Shown in pieces: positions 1 to 7,774 of a stretch of 64,000 nucleotides of DNA. The position numbers and the translations under genes were made by a program. Source of the stretch: Paraperlucidibaca baekdonensis (lineage in GTDB: Bacteria; Pseudomonadota; Gammaproteobacteria; Pseudomonadales; Moraxellaceae); assembly GCF_003387535.1 (NCBI RefSeq), contig NZ_QUNR01000004.1, positions 186,001 to 250,000 of the forward strand, given 5' to 3'. A model generated the notes under the pieces. That model saw only the letters and a program-made list of their open reading frames with translations, was not told the DNA's origin and did not search any database. Position 1 is the first letter of the stretch; each line of letters opens with the position of its first letter.

Positions 1-960
1 CGCCATGATTCGAGTTGTGCATGACCGACGGCAATCAACGAAAGCTTGGATTCGGCCTGCTTAAACTGCATGGTGAGCTTAGCTTTTTCGATGGCAAATT
101 CCGGGCAGCGCTTCAGGTTGCGCGTAATGCCCACCCATGACAGAGCCAAAATGAGCCACTTGGTTGGATCAAATTGATACCAACGAATGCCGTTGCGGTA
201 ATCGTATTGAAAAATATGGTGATAGTTATGGTAGCCCTCACCGTAAGTAAACAGCGCTAAGAAACCATTATCGCGCGCGGTATTTTCGTCGGTGTAAGGT
301 CGGCTGCCCCACATATGCGCCAAGGAATTGATGAAAAACGTGGTGTGATGGCTGTAGACCAGACGAAACAAACCGCCGAGCAGTAACACGCCCCAGACAT
401 CGCCGACCATGGCGCCAATGAGTAGCGGTAGGCCCACATTCATCGCCAGTACAATCGCCAAATAATGTTTGTGTTGGAACATCACGATGGGATCGCTCAG
501 CAAATCCGGCGCGTTGCGGAAGTCTTCCTTGCCGGATTCGTATTTGCGCAACATCCAACCAATATGCGAAAACCAGAAGCCACGCTTCGATGAATAGGGG
601 TCGTGGTCAACATCATCGACATGACGATGATGTGTCCGGTGCCCAGATGCCCAGACTAAAATACTGTTTTGAGTAGCCATGGCGCCAAACAGCATATAAA
701 AAATGCGCAGCGACCAGTGTGCTTCATAAGCACGGTGCGCCCATAAACGGTGATAGCCACCAGTGATGGCCATGCCATTGAGAATACTGAGGACAATAAA
801 GCTGACCCAAGCAGCTGTGGAGAAGTCGGCAAACCACGCATACGTTGGCAAAATAAGCAGCGCTAAAATGGGTGTCGACACCAATACGCTGGCACCAAGC
901 CAATTAATCGGCGGCTTGGCATGGGTAGACGGTGTTGCAGATGTCATGTTGTCAGACATA
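1..960 (-). CDS. Acyl-CoA/acyl-lipid delta-9 type fatty acid desaturase (C-terminus cut by window edge)
   Basis: This is an integral membrane di-iron desaturase that would introduce a double bond into saturated acyl chains. The reading frame opens at the ATG at 960 (MSDNMTSATP) and is still open at base 1, giving 320 residues, so the C-terminal part lies outside the window. All three histidine boxes are visible: HRLWAH at residues 70-75, HRTHHRH about 35 residues later, and HNYHH in the C-terminal third. Hydrophobic stretches occur near residues 20-40 and 48-66 and again before the third box. The motif set matches the bacterial stearoyl-CoA desaturase-like family (DesB/DesC type). The exact acyl substrate and double-bond position cannot be read from sequence. 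Confidence 0.93.
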
Positions 961-1064
961 GTGTTGCCTCAGTAATGACTCAGTGTATGACTGTTCACAA
1001 AGTGCGATTATAGCCCCATTGATGAGCATCAACAATTTCAAAACTATAACAGCATGTGTCCTGC

Positions 1065-2321
1065 CTAACGGCTGACTTTAGGCGCATTAAACGAGATGCT
1101 TGCCAAGAGTTTTGCCAGCGCGGGTAAGTGCGGCCCCATCACGGGTTTGCCAGAGGTCAGGAGTGACACGGAAATATCGCGTTCAGGGTCGGCCCAGCAA
1201 AAAATATTGGAGAAACCTAGGTGGCCAAATGCGCGGCCAGTCATGGGGCCATACAGACCGACTGGATTGCCTCCTAACATCATGCCGTGGCTGTAGCGCA
1301 GGGGAGCCAACAATGTGCCATCAAACTGTGGCTTGCCGGCCTCGAGTGTGGCACGACGAATAGTGAGCGGGTCAAAAATGCGTTGGCCATCGAGGCTGCC
1401 ACCGCGTAGTAACAGCTCAAAGAATCGGCAGGCTTCATCGGCGTTGGCGTAGATATTGCCGGCAGGGCAGATGATATCCATAAAGCGCGGATCATTACTG
1501 ACATTCACCACGGTTTCCAAGTCGCCGCCAAGGGCATTTTGCAAAAACCAATCGACCGCTAGTACTGGCTTGTAGCCAGTCGCATAGCCCATGGCCTCTT
1601 CACCGCGAAACTCAGGCGCTAGGCCGTAGTTGAAGTATTTCATGCCGAGTGGCTTTTGAATCGTGTCGCGCAAATACTCGCGCGCATCTTGGCCGGTTAC
1701 GGCTCGAATTAGTTCGCCTAAAATATAGCCGCCAGTCACGGCGTGATAAGCGGCGCGATGACCACTGCGCGAACTCGGCTTGGCATTGAATAAAATATCA
1801 ACAACTTGCTCAGTGTCGAACAGAATATCCGTATCAAAATCACCTTGAATAGTCGGTATACCCGCGCGGTGCGCCAAAATATGCGCGGTGGTCACATGGG
1901 CTTTGCCATTTGCGGCGAAGGCCGGCAGGTAGTGAGCAACGGGGGCTAATAGGTCGATTTTGTGATCTTCGGCTAGCTTATGAATAAGCATGGCCGTGAC
2001 CACTTTTGATGCAGAAAACAAACACATGGGCGTGTCTGGTTGCGCTAATACTTTGCTTGCATCAGGGCTGTCATCTGGGCCATTGCCGCTAATATGGCCG
2101 AGCGAGCGATTAAACACGACATGACCCTGACGCCGAAGCGTAAAGGTAATCGCGGGCGAGATGCCGGTGCGATATAGCCCCTCGACAGCACGCCAAATAG
2201 TCTCTTTTTGTTTAGCAGACATGCCAATAGCGGCTAGATCAGCTTCCTTGCTGGGGTCAAATTGCGTGACTTCGGCTAAGCTTTTCGGGGTGCGACAGGT
2301 GTTACTGGATAATAATTTCAC
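1065..2321 (-). CDS. Serine hydrolase of the beta-lactamase/class C (family VIII esterase-like) fold
   Basis: This 418-residue protein has the penicillin-binding/beta-lactamase fold. It carries an SxxK nucleophile motif, SASK, at about residues 103-106, a Tyr-containing second motif in YHAVTGG, and a C-terminal HLGFSN stretch in place of the KTG box. These features fit esterase-like members (EstB/LACTB type) better than true antibiotic-degrading enzymes. There is no clear signal peptide, so a cytoplasmic location is likely. The chosen start is a GTG that overlaps the stop of the upstream DUF4282 gene as GTGA, implying translational coupling. An internal ATG at 2222 is possible, but the intervening residues look like normal family sequence. 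The substrate is unknown; lipid or polyester ester bonds are only a guess. Confidence 0.85.
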   Translation of the reverse strand: MKLLSSNTCRTPKSLAEVTQFDPSKEADLAAIGMSAKQKETIWRAVEGLYRTGISPAITFTLRRQGHVVFNRSLGHISGNGPDDSPDASKVLAQPDTPMCLFSASKVVTAMLIHKLAEDHKIDLLAPVAHYLPAFAANGKAHVTTAHILAHRAGIPTIQGDFDTDILFDTEQVVDILFNAKPSSRSGHRAAYHAVTGGYILGELIRAVTGQDAREYLRDTIQKPLGMKYFNYGLAPEFRGEEAMGYATGYKPVLAVDWFLQNALGGDLETVVNVSNDPRFMDIICPAGNIYANADEACRFFELLLRGGSLDGQRIFDPLTIRRATLEAGKPQFDGTLLAPLRYSHGMMLGGNPVGLYGPMTGRAFGHLGFSNIFCWADPERDISVSLLTSGKPVMGPHLPALAKLLASISFNAPKVSR

Positions 2322-2785
2322 GGCGTTTTCTCAGGATGAATGGCGGGTGTGGCGCGCGGCGCTTTTGCTTGTTGGTTGGTTGTTTGCACCGCGCCAACTA
2401 AGCGACTGATCCAGCTCGGGCCATTGATAAATTTGTCGAGTTTGTCGACGGTGGGGCGAATGCCTGCCAAGCGATTAACATCTTCCGACATGCGAAATAC
2501 GGCCAACAAAAACTCGGTGAGTGCACGACACGCAGAGACCCAGATCAAGACCGCCATGGGCGTGGCGATTAAAAAAACCGTACCGCGCAACAGTGTTTGC
2601 GCAAACGCGTCCCAGACGAATTGACCAATAACGCCCACTCCGCCAATCACCAAAAGCACATAAAAAATTGGCAGCATTTGCACGGTCAAGTAGCGCGAAA
2701 AACGCAAATCACACAGTAAGACAAGGTAGTCGCGAAACAAGCTCATTTTACTGGGCTTGGGCGTTGCTCGTGGTGATTTTGGCAT
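2318..2785 (-). CDS. DUF4282-like small membrane protein
   Basis: The product is about 155 residues. A short basic, proline-rich N-terminus (SPRATPKPSK) is followed by an amphipathic stretch and two long hydrophobic segments (about 35-60 and 70-95), then a polar C-terminal tail. The topology and spacing resemble the DUF4282 family of two-helix membrane proteins, whose function is unknown. The ATG at 2785 is used here; a GTG at 2797 would add four residues, and neither has a strong ribosome binding site. The stop overlaps the start of the serine hydrolase gene by 4 bp, so the two are probably co-translated. The family call rests on pattern only. Confidence 0.7.
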   Translation of the reverse strand: MPKSPRATPKPSKMSLFRDYLVLLCDLRFSRYLTVQMLPIFYVLLVIGGVGVIGQFVWDAFAQTLLRGTVFLIATPMAVLIWVSACRALTEFLLAVFRMSEDVNRLAGIRPTVDKLDKFINGPSWISRLVGAVQTTNQQAKAPRATPAIHPEKTP

Positions 2786-2846
2786 GATCTTACTCACTGT
2801 CTTCAGCGCAAAGGGTTACCTGCGCCAGTAGGGCGGCTAATAGACT

Positions 2847-3125
2847 TTAGCGCGTTAGCAGATCGACAAAGGGCTGCGAATGCGCATGTTGCGTAATGAT
2901 GTCACTGAGCGTATGGCCGGCCTGATTGCGTGCCTGCGTGTCGCGTCCGGCGGCTTTAAAATGAGACAGCAGGGTGGCAAAGTCACTGATACGCATGTGC
3001 TTATAGGCGGTGTACAGCACATAAAAGTCGGCACTTTCACCAATAGGTGGCTGCTGCGCTAAAAAGCTTGCAATGCGCTCATCTGACCAGGTTTCGTCAA
3101 ATGTAGCCGGTTGTGAAACGCCCAT
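2847..3125 (-). CDS. PA4642-family conserved small protein
   Basis: This 92-residue soluble protein has the sequence character of the PA4642 family: FDETWSDERIASFL near the start, a central SADFYVLYTAYKHMR segment, and a C-terminal HTLSDIITQHAHS stretch. No biochemical function is known for the family. The start is the ATG at 3125, preceded by GGGAGAG at good spacing. A longer frame back to 3185 would run into the end of the upstream acyltransferase gene and lacks conserved character. It follows that acyltransferase gene on the same strand and may be in its transcript. Confidence 0.8.
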   Translation of the reverse strand: MGVSQPATFDETWSDERIASFLAQQPPIGESADFYVLYTAYKHMRISDFATLLSHFKAAGRDTQARNQAGHTLSDIITQHAHSQPFVDLLTR

Positions 3126-3171
3126 AGTGCTCTCCCGAAGGCTGTTAAAAACAAAGTGGTAATAATAGAGT

Positions 3172-4074
3172 TTAGTCGTTGACACGCCGCCATGTCAGAA
3201 GTAATTCATCCTTCTGTGCCCACAGCTGCTGTGTCCATTGCGTAAATTCTGCGCGAAATGCGGGATTGTTTTCAAAGCTGCCCTGGCAAAAGTGCGCCGG
3301 AATCTCGCGCAAGGTCACATCAACCACAATTCGCCGTACACGGCCACAGCAAAAGTCCCAGAAGCTCGGCACACCGCCCGGATAGGCAATGGTCAAATCG
3401 AGCACGGTATCCATTTGTGAGCCCAGCGCATTGAGCACAAAAGCGGCACCGGCAGATTTCGGCGGCAATAGCTGTTGATAGGGCGTTTCGCAGGCGGCCA
3501 TTTTGGCCGGCGTGGCGCGGGTGCCCTCCAAGTAGCTCATGACGCTGACCGGATAGCCTTTGTATTTTTCGCAGGCGCGTCGTGTCGTTTCCAAGTCTTT
3601 GCCGCGTAAATGTGGCTTCTTGGCAATCAATTCACGGCTAAAGCGCTTCATAAACGGGTAGTCAAGGGTGTAGACAGCAAGTCCAATCACCGGCACATAT
3701 AGAAGATCTTGCTTGATAAAAATCTTAAGCGGCGGAATGCGACGGTTCAGCACATGAAAAGCGGTGAGAATATCCATCCAGCATTGATGATTTGAGACAA
3801 CAAAGTACCAGCGGTCGCGGTGTAAGTTTTGCAGGCCACGTACATCCCAAGTTAAGTCAGGCAGTAACTTAAATATCAGTGAATTGGTGCTTGTCCACGC
3901 TTCTTGCACGGCGGCAATGGCGCGGCGCACGCGCGGGCTGATGACCGGAAAAATCAGCGACAGCAGCTTTAACGGACTCATCAGCAAAATCACAACAGAG
4001 GCCATCAAAATCGATAGCACTAACAAAGTGCCTACCAGTAGACCAAGTAGTGGGGCGGGTAACAAAGACAGCAT
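3172..4074 (-). CDS. PlsC-family acyltransferase (YihG-like)
   Basis: This 300-residue membrane-anchored member of the 1-acylglycerol-3-phosphate acyltransferase superfamily would transfer an acyl chain to a lipid or lysophospholipid acceptor at the inner membrane. The N-terminus has two adjacent hydrophobic segments (residues 6-45). The catalytic H-x4-D motif is NHQCWMD (His96, Asp101), and the glycerolphosphate-binding block appears as YLEGTR rather than the usual FPEGTR. Size and motifs match YihG-type enzymes better than the essential PlsC. The ATG at 4074 is preferred over a TTG at 4104. The acceptor specificity is not determined. Confidence 0.85.
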   Translation of the reverse strand: MLSLLPAPLLGLLVGTLLVLSILMASVVILLMSPLKLLSLIFPVISPRVRRAIAAVQEAWTSTNSLIFKLLPDLTWDVRGLQNLHRDRWYFVVSNHQCWMDILTAFHVLNRRIPPLKIFIKQDLLYVPVIGLAVYTLDYPFMKRFSRELIAKKPHLRGKDLETTRRACEKYKGYPVSVMSYLEGTRATPAKMAACETPYQQLLPPKSAGAAFVLNALGSQMDTVLDLTIAYPGGVPSFWDFCCGRVRRIVVDVTLREIPAHFCQGSFENNPAFRAEFTQWTQQLWAQKDELLLTWRRVND

Positions 4075-4236
4075 AGCGTTGAGCTCTGACGGGCACTCGC
4101 GCAAGTATCTCGCGCCCTACGACCTTCGTGCAATGCCCAGAGATGTCATCCGATGAGCGTTCTGGTCATTGGCAGTGTCTGACGTGCGTACTAGCATGCT
4201 GACCGCTTAGTCACTCATCTTATTAGAGGTAATGTT

Positions 4237-5424
4237 ATGTCCGGTCCACTCGCGGGTCTGAAAGTGCTCGATTTCTCGGCCTTGTTGCCAGGCCCGTTTG
4301 CCACCTTAATGCTCGCCGATATGGGCGCAGATGTGTTGCGTGTGGAGTCGCCATCGCGACCTGATATGGTGCGCATGCTGCCGCCGATTGCCAGCGATGG
4401 AAATTCTGCGGCGCACGGCTATTTGAATCGTTCCAAGCGCTCCATTGGCATCGATATGAAGTCGCCGGCCGGCCTCGATGTAGTGAAGCGCTTGGTGGCT
4501 GAATACGACATTGTCGTTGAGCAATTTCGCCCGGGTGTTATGGATCGTTTGGGCGTGGGCTATGACGCATTAAAAGCCATTAACCCGAAAATTATCTATG
4601 TCTCCATTACTGGCTATGGCCAAACCGGGCCGTATAAAGATCGCGCCGGTCATGACATGAATTATTTGGCGATTGCTGGCGTGCTCGGCTACAACGGCCG
4701 CAAAGCCTCAGGCCCAGCACCCATGGCCGTGCAGGTGGCCGATATCGCTGGTGGTTCATGCCATGCCGTGATTGGCCTATTGGCCGCGGTTATTCATCGC
4801 CAAGCCACGGGTGTGGGCCAGCATGTGGATATTTCCATGACCGATGCCGCCTTTAGTTTGCACGCACTCACCGCGCCGGGCGCACTCAACGGCGGCGAAC
4901 AGCCTGGCCTAGAAAACACGCAGCTCAATGGCGGTAGTTTCTATGATTGCTACGAAACTGCCGATGCTCGCTACTTCTCAGTCGGTGGTTTGGAGCCGCA
5001 GTTCTTCATGCAGTTTTGCGCTGCAATAGGCCGTCCCGAGCTCGCGCCATTGGGCATGAATATGTTGCAGCCCGAGGTGGTCGCGCAGCTCAAAGCCGAT
5101 ATTCAAATCGAAATGAAGAAAAAAACTTACGCCGAATGGTCCGCGATCTTTGCCGCGCTAGACTCTTGCACGGAGCCGGTATTGAGCTTTGCCGAGTCCA
5201 CTGAGCATCCGCATGTGGTGGCGCGTGAGCTCTTGATCGATGTGCCCATGCCCAATGGCCAAACACAGCGCCAATTAGCCTCGCCGATTAAGTTTTCCGA
5301 GACCAAGGCCAGCTATGCCTATACAGGCGCCACGCTTGGTGAACACACGGAGGCGGTGATGGCGGCTGTTGGTTTTAGCGCCGATGAGATCAAGCAGGCC
5401 AAGTCATCGGGTGCGGTGGCTTAA
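4237..5424 (+). CDS. Family III CoA-transferase (CaiB/BaiF), alpha-methylacyl-CoA racemase-like
   Basis: This 395-residue enzyme belongs to the CaiB/BaiF family. The N-terminus LKVLDFSALLPGP is the usual CoA-binding start. The segment AGHDMNYLAIAGVLG (GHD at residues 138-140) resembles the racemase active-site block of AMACR, with Asp140 at the expected catalytic position, which favours epimerisation of 2-methylacyl-CoA esters over CoA transfer. Such a step would prepare branched chains for beta-oxidation, fitting the fatty acid genes further along. An AGAGG site precedes the ATG. It stands alone between an oppositely oriented gene and the tRNA region. A simple CoA-transferase role cannot be excluded. 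Confidence 0.9.
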   Translation: MSGPLAGLKVLDFSALLPGPFATLMLADMGADVLRVESPSRPDMVRMLPPIASDGNSAAHGYLNRSKRSIGIDMKSPAGLDVVKRLVAEYDIVVEQFRPGVMDRLGVGYDALKAINPKIIYVSITGYGQTGPYKDRAGHDMNYLAIAGVLGYNGRKASGPAPMAVQVADIAGGSCHAVIGLLAAVIHRQATGVGQHVDISMTDAAFSLHALTAPGALNGGEQPGLENTQLNGGSFYDCYETADARYFSVGGLEPQFFMQFCAAIGRPELAPLGMNMLQPEVVAQLKADIQIEMKKKTYAEWSAIFAALDSCTEPVLSFAESTEHPHVVARELLIDVPMPNGQTQRQLASPIKFSETKASYAYTGATLGEHTEAVMAAVGFSADEIKQAKSSGAVA

Positions 5425-5437
5425 CGCGCACACAAAA

Positions 5438-5460
5438 GATGCCAAGGATGGCGTCGTTTA
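5438..5460 (+). terminator. Weak candidate terminator after the CoA-transferase gene
   Basis: GATGCCA and TGGCGTC (one T-G pair) form a 7-bp stem around an AGGA loop 13 bp past the stop codon, followed by a short GTTTA run. The U-tract is poor, so this may only be a 3' hairpin. Confidence 0.35.
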
Positions 5461-5480
5461 GTGGTGAGATTGAGAAAGCA

Positions 5481-5498
5481 GATGGTGCCCCGAGCCGG
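5481..5498. repeat. 18-bp direct repeat of the tRNA-Leu 3' end (att-like)
   Basis: GATGGTGCCCCGAGCCGG at 5481-5498 recurs exactly at 5854-5871. The second copy covers the CCA end, acceptor stem and part of the T arm of tRNA-Leu plus two flanking bases. The outlying copy lies 373 bp beyond the tRNA 3' end, on the side where tyrosine-integrase elements insert. This is a typical signature of an attachment site pair; no integrase gene is present. Confidence 0.6.
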
Positions 5499-5538
5499 CA
5501 TTGCCAAAATCAAGCGTGGCGAGGCTTTCAGCTAATTT

Positions 5539-5734
5539 GGTGTAAAAAATGCGTAGTAAAATCGGTGTAACAGGGCCATTGCCAGATGTGATGGGTTTGT
5601 ACCAGTATTTTCGTACACAGGGTGTCTGCATATCAGAGCAAGTCGCTGCTGAATGGATTTTGATGGTGCGGACAGGTTCACGAGCAGTAATGGTGTAACT
5701 AGAGGCGTTACCTTGGTGTAATCAGCTGGTGTAA
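5539..5734. repeat. Five GGTGTAA heptamers in a 200-bp cluster
   Basis: Identical GGTGTAA heptamers occur in direct orientation at 5539, 5564, 5692, 5715 and 5728. Two have extended similarity (GGTGTAAAAAATGC and GGTGTAAAAGATGC). They lie between the two att-like copies, so they could be integrase arm-type binding sites left by a lost element. That reading is inference. Confidence 0.5.
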
Positions 5735-5855
5735 AAGATGCATTGACCAGTAAGGTAATATTCACTAAGTCACTGATAATTCTTGAACTCTCAAAATATC
5801 AATAGAAATGGCGGGCTTTCTTTAAGTAATTGATATTAAAGAAAAAATTAATTGA

Positions 5856-5942
5856 TGGTGCCCCGAGCCGGAATCGAACCGGCACGACCTTGCGGTCGAG
5901 AGATTTTAAGTCTCTTGTGTCTACCGATTTCACCATCGGGGC
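5856..5942 (-). tRNA. tRNA-Leu (anticodon UAA)
   Basis: An 87-nt cloverleaf starts GCCCCGA and ends with an encoded CCA. The anticodon arm is AGAGA-CUUAAAA-UCUCU, giving anticodon UAA, and the long variable arm CGACC-GCAA-GGUCG is typical of class II leucine tRNAs. The T loop is UUCGAUU. Its last 16 bases are duplicated downstream at 5483-5498. It reads UUA codons and lies 21 bp from tRNA-Cys on the same strand. Confidence 0.97.
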
Positions 5943-5963
5943 GGTCGAGAATTACGAAGATAA

Positions 5964-6037
5964 TGGAGGCTGAGGTCGGAATCGAACCGGCGTACACGGA
6001 GTTGCAGTCCGCTGCATGACCACTCTGCCACCCAGCC
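5964..6037 (-). tRNA. tRNA-Cys (anticodon GCA)
   Basis: A 74-nt cloverleaf starts GGCTGGG, has the anticodon loop CUGCAAC (anticodon GCA), T-loop UUCGAUU and an encoded CCA. The acceptor stem pairs fully apart from one G-U. It precedes tRNA-Leu in the direction of transcription, so the two are probably processed from one transcript. Confidence 0.97.
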
Positions 6038-6247
6038 TAATATCTTGCGCCCTCTCGGGAGGCCGCATAATAGCTAGGGCACCTAGTAGCGTCAACTGCT
6101 AGTGTGGCGATCAACAATTATCTGCGTGATATTCGAACAGATAGCCTTGCTAACCATCGTTTTAATAAAACACCTACAGAGACTGACTGTTGAGCAACGT
6201 TTGCATGCAGTAGACTGCAAGCCAATGTTCCAACAGGTGTTCATCGC

Positions 6248-7771
6248 ATGATGACTGCGTTAGCCCATTCAGAATCGTCGGTCGACTGGCCTCAGTCGCC
6301 ATCTATTACGCGCCTTCCGTACAGCTTTGCCAAGCGCAATGGCTTGGTGCTGCACATCGAGAGCGATGACAACTGGTGCTTATTGGCACGCCCCGACTGG
6401 AAGCTTAGCTCATTAGCTGAAGCGCGGCGTTTATTGGGCCGTCCAGTGTATTGCCGCCCGGTCTCAGAAAATCAGTTCAATGAAGCGTTGTCGCGTAGCT
6501 ATCAGGGCGATGCCGGTGATTCCATGCAGGCCGCCGAGGGCATTAGCGATCATATTGATCTGGAAAGTTTGGCCGATCTCGTGCCAGAGACCGAAGACTT
6601 GATGGAGCAGGAGGATGACGCGCCGATCATTCGCCTGATTAACGCGATTTTGCAAGAAGCGGTGCGCGAAAATGCCTCGGATATTCATATTGAAACCTTT
6701 GAGCGGCGTTTGTCGGTGCGTCTGCGCATCGATGGCGTGTTACGCGAGATTTTGCAGCCTCGTCGTGAATTAGCCCCGCTATTGGTGTCGCGTATTAAGG
6801 TCATGGCGCGTTTAGACATTGCTGAGAAGCGCGTGCCGCAAGATGGCCGTATTTCTGTGCGTCTCGCCGGTCGCGAAGTCGATGTGCGGGTCTCAACCAT
6901 GCCATCGAGCGCTGGTGAGCGCGTGGTGCTGCGTTTGCTTGACAAACAAGCCGGTCGCTTGAATTTATCGAGCTTAGGGCTTGCAGAGAAAGACCACGTT
7001 AACCTGCAGACGCTGATTGCCAAGCCGCATGGCATTTTGCTGGTTACTGGGCCAACGGGCTCCGGTAAAACCACTTCGCTGTATGCCTCGCTGACCGAGC
7101 TCAATGACCATAGCCGTAATATTCTCACGGTAGAAGACCCGATTGAGTATCAGCTCGATGGCATTGGCCAGACCCAAGTCAACACCAAGGTCGAAATGAC
7201 TTTTGCGCGCGGCTTACGTGCGATTTTACGGCAAGACCCCGATGTGGTGATGGTCGGCGAGATTCGTGACCGCGAAACCGCTGAGATTGCTGTACAAGCC
7301 TCGTTAACGGGTCACTTAGTGCTCTCAACCTTGCACACCAACTCGGCGGTAGGTGCGGTGACGCGCTTGGTTGATATGGGCGTTGAGCCATTTCTGCTGT
7401 CATCGTCGCTGATTGGTGTAGTGGCGCAGCGCTTGGTGCGCGTGCTATGTACAAATTGCCGCGAAGCGCATGTCGCCGATAACGCGGAATGCGCGCTTTT
7501 GGGTGTCGATAGCAGCCAGGCGCCGACCATTTATCGCTCCACGGGTTGCGCACAATGTAATCAACGCGGCTATAAAGGTCGTACCGGCATCTACGAAGTT
7601 GTGCCCATCAATGATACGCTGCGTCGGATGATTCACGAGCGCGGCCTCGAACAAGAACTCGAAGCAGAAGCTCGCGCCCATGGCCCGAGTATTCGCCAAG
7701 ATGGCATGGTCAAAGTGCTGTCTGGCATCACATCATTAGATGAGGTGCTGCGCGTAACCAGAGAAGACTAA
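6248..7771 (+). CDS. gspE: Type II secretion system assembly ATPase GspE
   Basis: This 507-residue cytoplasmic hexameric ATPase powers pseudopilus assembly in the type II secretion system. The Walker A motif GPTGSGKTT has its Lys at residue 274, the Asp box and GEIRDRETAEIA (Walker B region) follow, then a His box. A zinc-binding CxxC...CxxC insertion (CTNC and CAQC) sits in the last fifth of the protein, as expected for GspE/XcpR. It is the first gene of a nine-gene operon, with gspF starting 3 bp after its stop. There are two consecutive ATG codons at the start, with AACAGG upstream. Confidence 0.97.
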   Translation: MMTALAHSESSVDWPQSPSITRLPYSFAKRNGLVLHIESDDNWCLLARPDWKLSSLAEARRLLGRPVYCRPVSENQFNEALSRSYQGDAGDSMQAAEGISDHIDLESLADLVPETEDLMEQEDDAPIIRLINAILQEAVRENASDIHIETFERRLSVRLRIDGVLREILQPRRELAPLLVSRIKVMARLDIAEKRVPQDGRISVRLAGREVDVRVSTMPSSAGERVVLRLLDKQAGRLNLSSLGLAEKDHVNLQTLIAKPHGILLVTGPTGSGKTTSLYASLTELNDHSRNILTVEDPIEYQLDGIGQTQVNTKVEMTFARGLRAILRQDPDVVMVGEIRDRETAEIAVQASLTGHLVLSTLHTNSAVGAVTRLVDMGVEPFLLSSSLIGVVAQRLVRVLCTNCREAHVADNAECALLGVDSSQAPTIYRSTGCAQCNQRGYKGRTGIYEVVPINDTLRRMIHERGLEQELEAEARAHGPSIRQDGMVKVLSGITSLDEVLRVTRED

Positions 7772-7774
7772 TTT

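Larger units (their letters stand above)
5425..5855. other. Gene-free stretch, possible remnant of an integrated element
   Basis: These 431 bp lie between the CoA-transferase stop and the 3' end of tRNA-Leu. No convincing coding frame was found; the one open frame here (5532-5765, minus) has no ribosome binding site and is built partly from the GGTGTAA repeats. The stretch is AT-rich towards the tRNA. It holds five GGTGTAA heptamers and begins near a copy of the tRNA-Leu 3' end, which is what a collapsed integration site would look like. Confidence 0.5.

Noticed and set aside
268-558. 96-codon minus-strand open frame
   Set aside because: It lies in another frame of the desaturase gene, whose three histidine boxes fix the real frame.
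1065-2321. Beta-lactamase resistance gene
   Set aside because: The SxxK motif is present but the KTG box is replaced by HLG and there is no signal peptide; an esterase-like enzyme is more likely.
5532-5765. 77-codon open frame on the minus strand between the CoA-transferase gene and tRNA-Leu
   Set aside because: No ribosome binding site, no recognisable domain, and part of it is generated by the GGTGTAA repeats (VTPLVTPLLLV).
6685-7128. 147-codon minus-strand open frame opposite gspE
   Set aside because: It is antisense to the Walker A region of gspE, is rich in Ser and Arg as expected of a shadow frame, and has no ribosome binding site.
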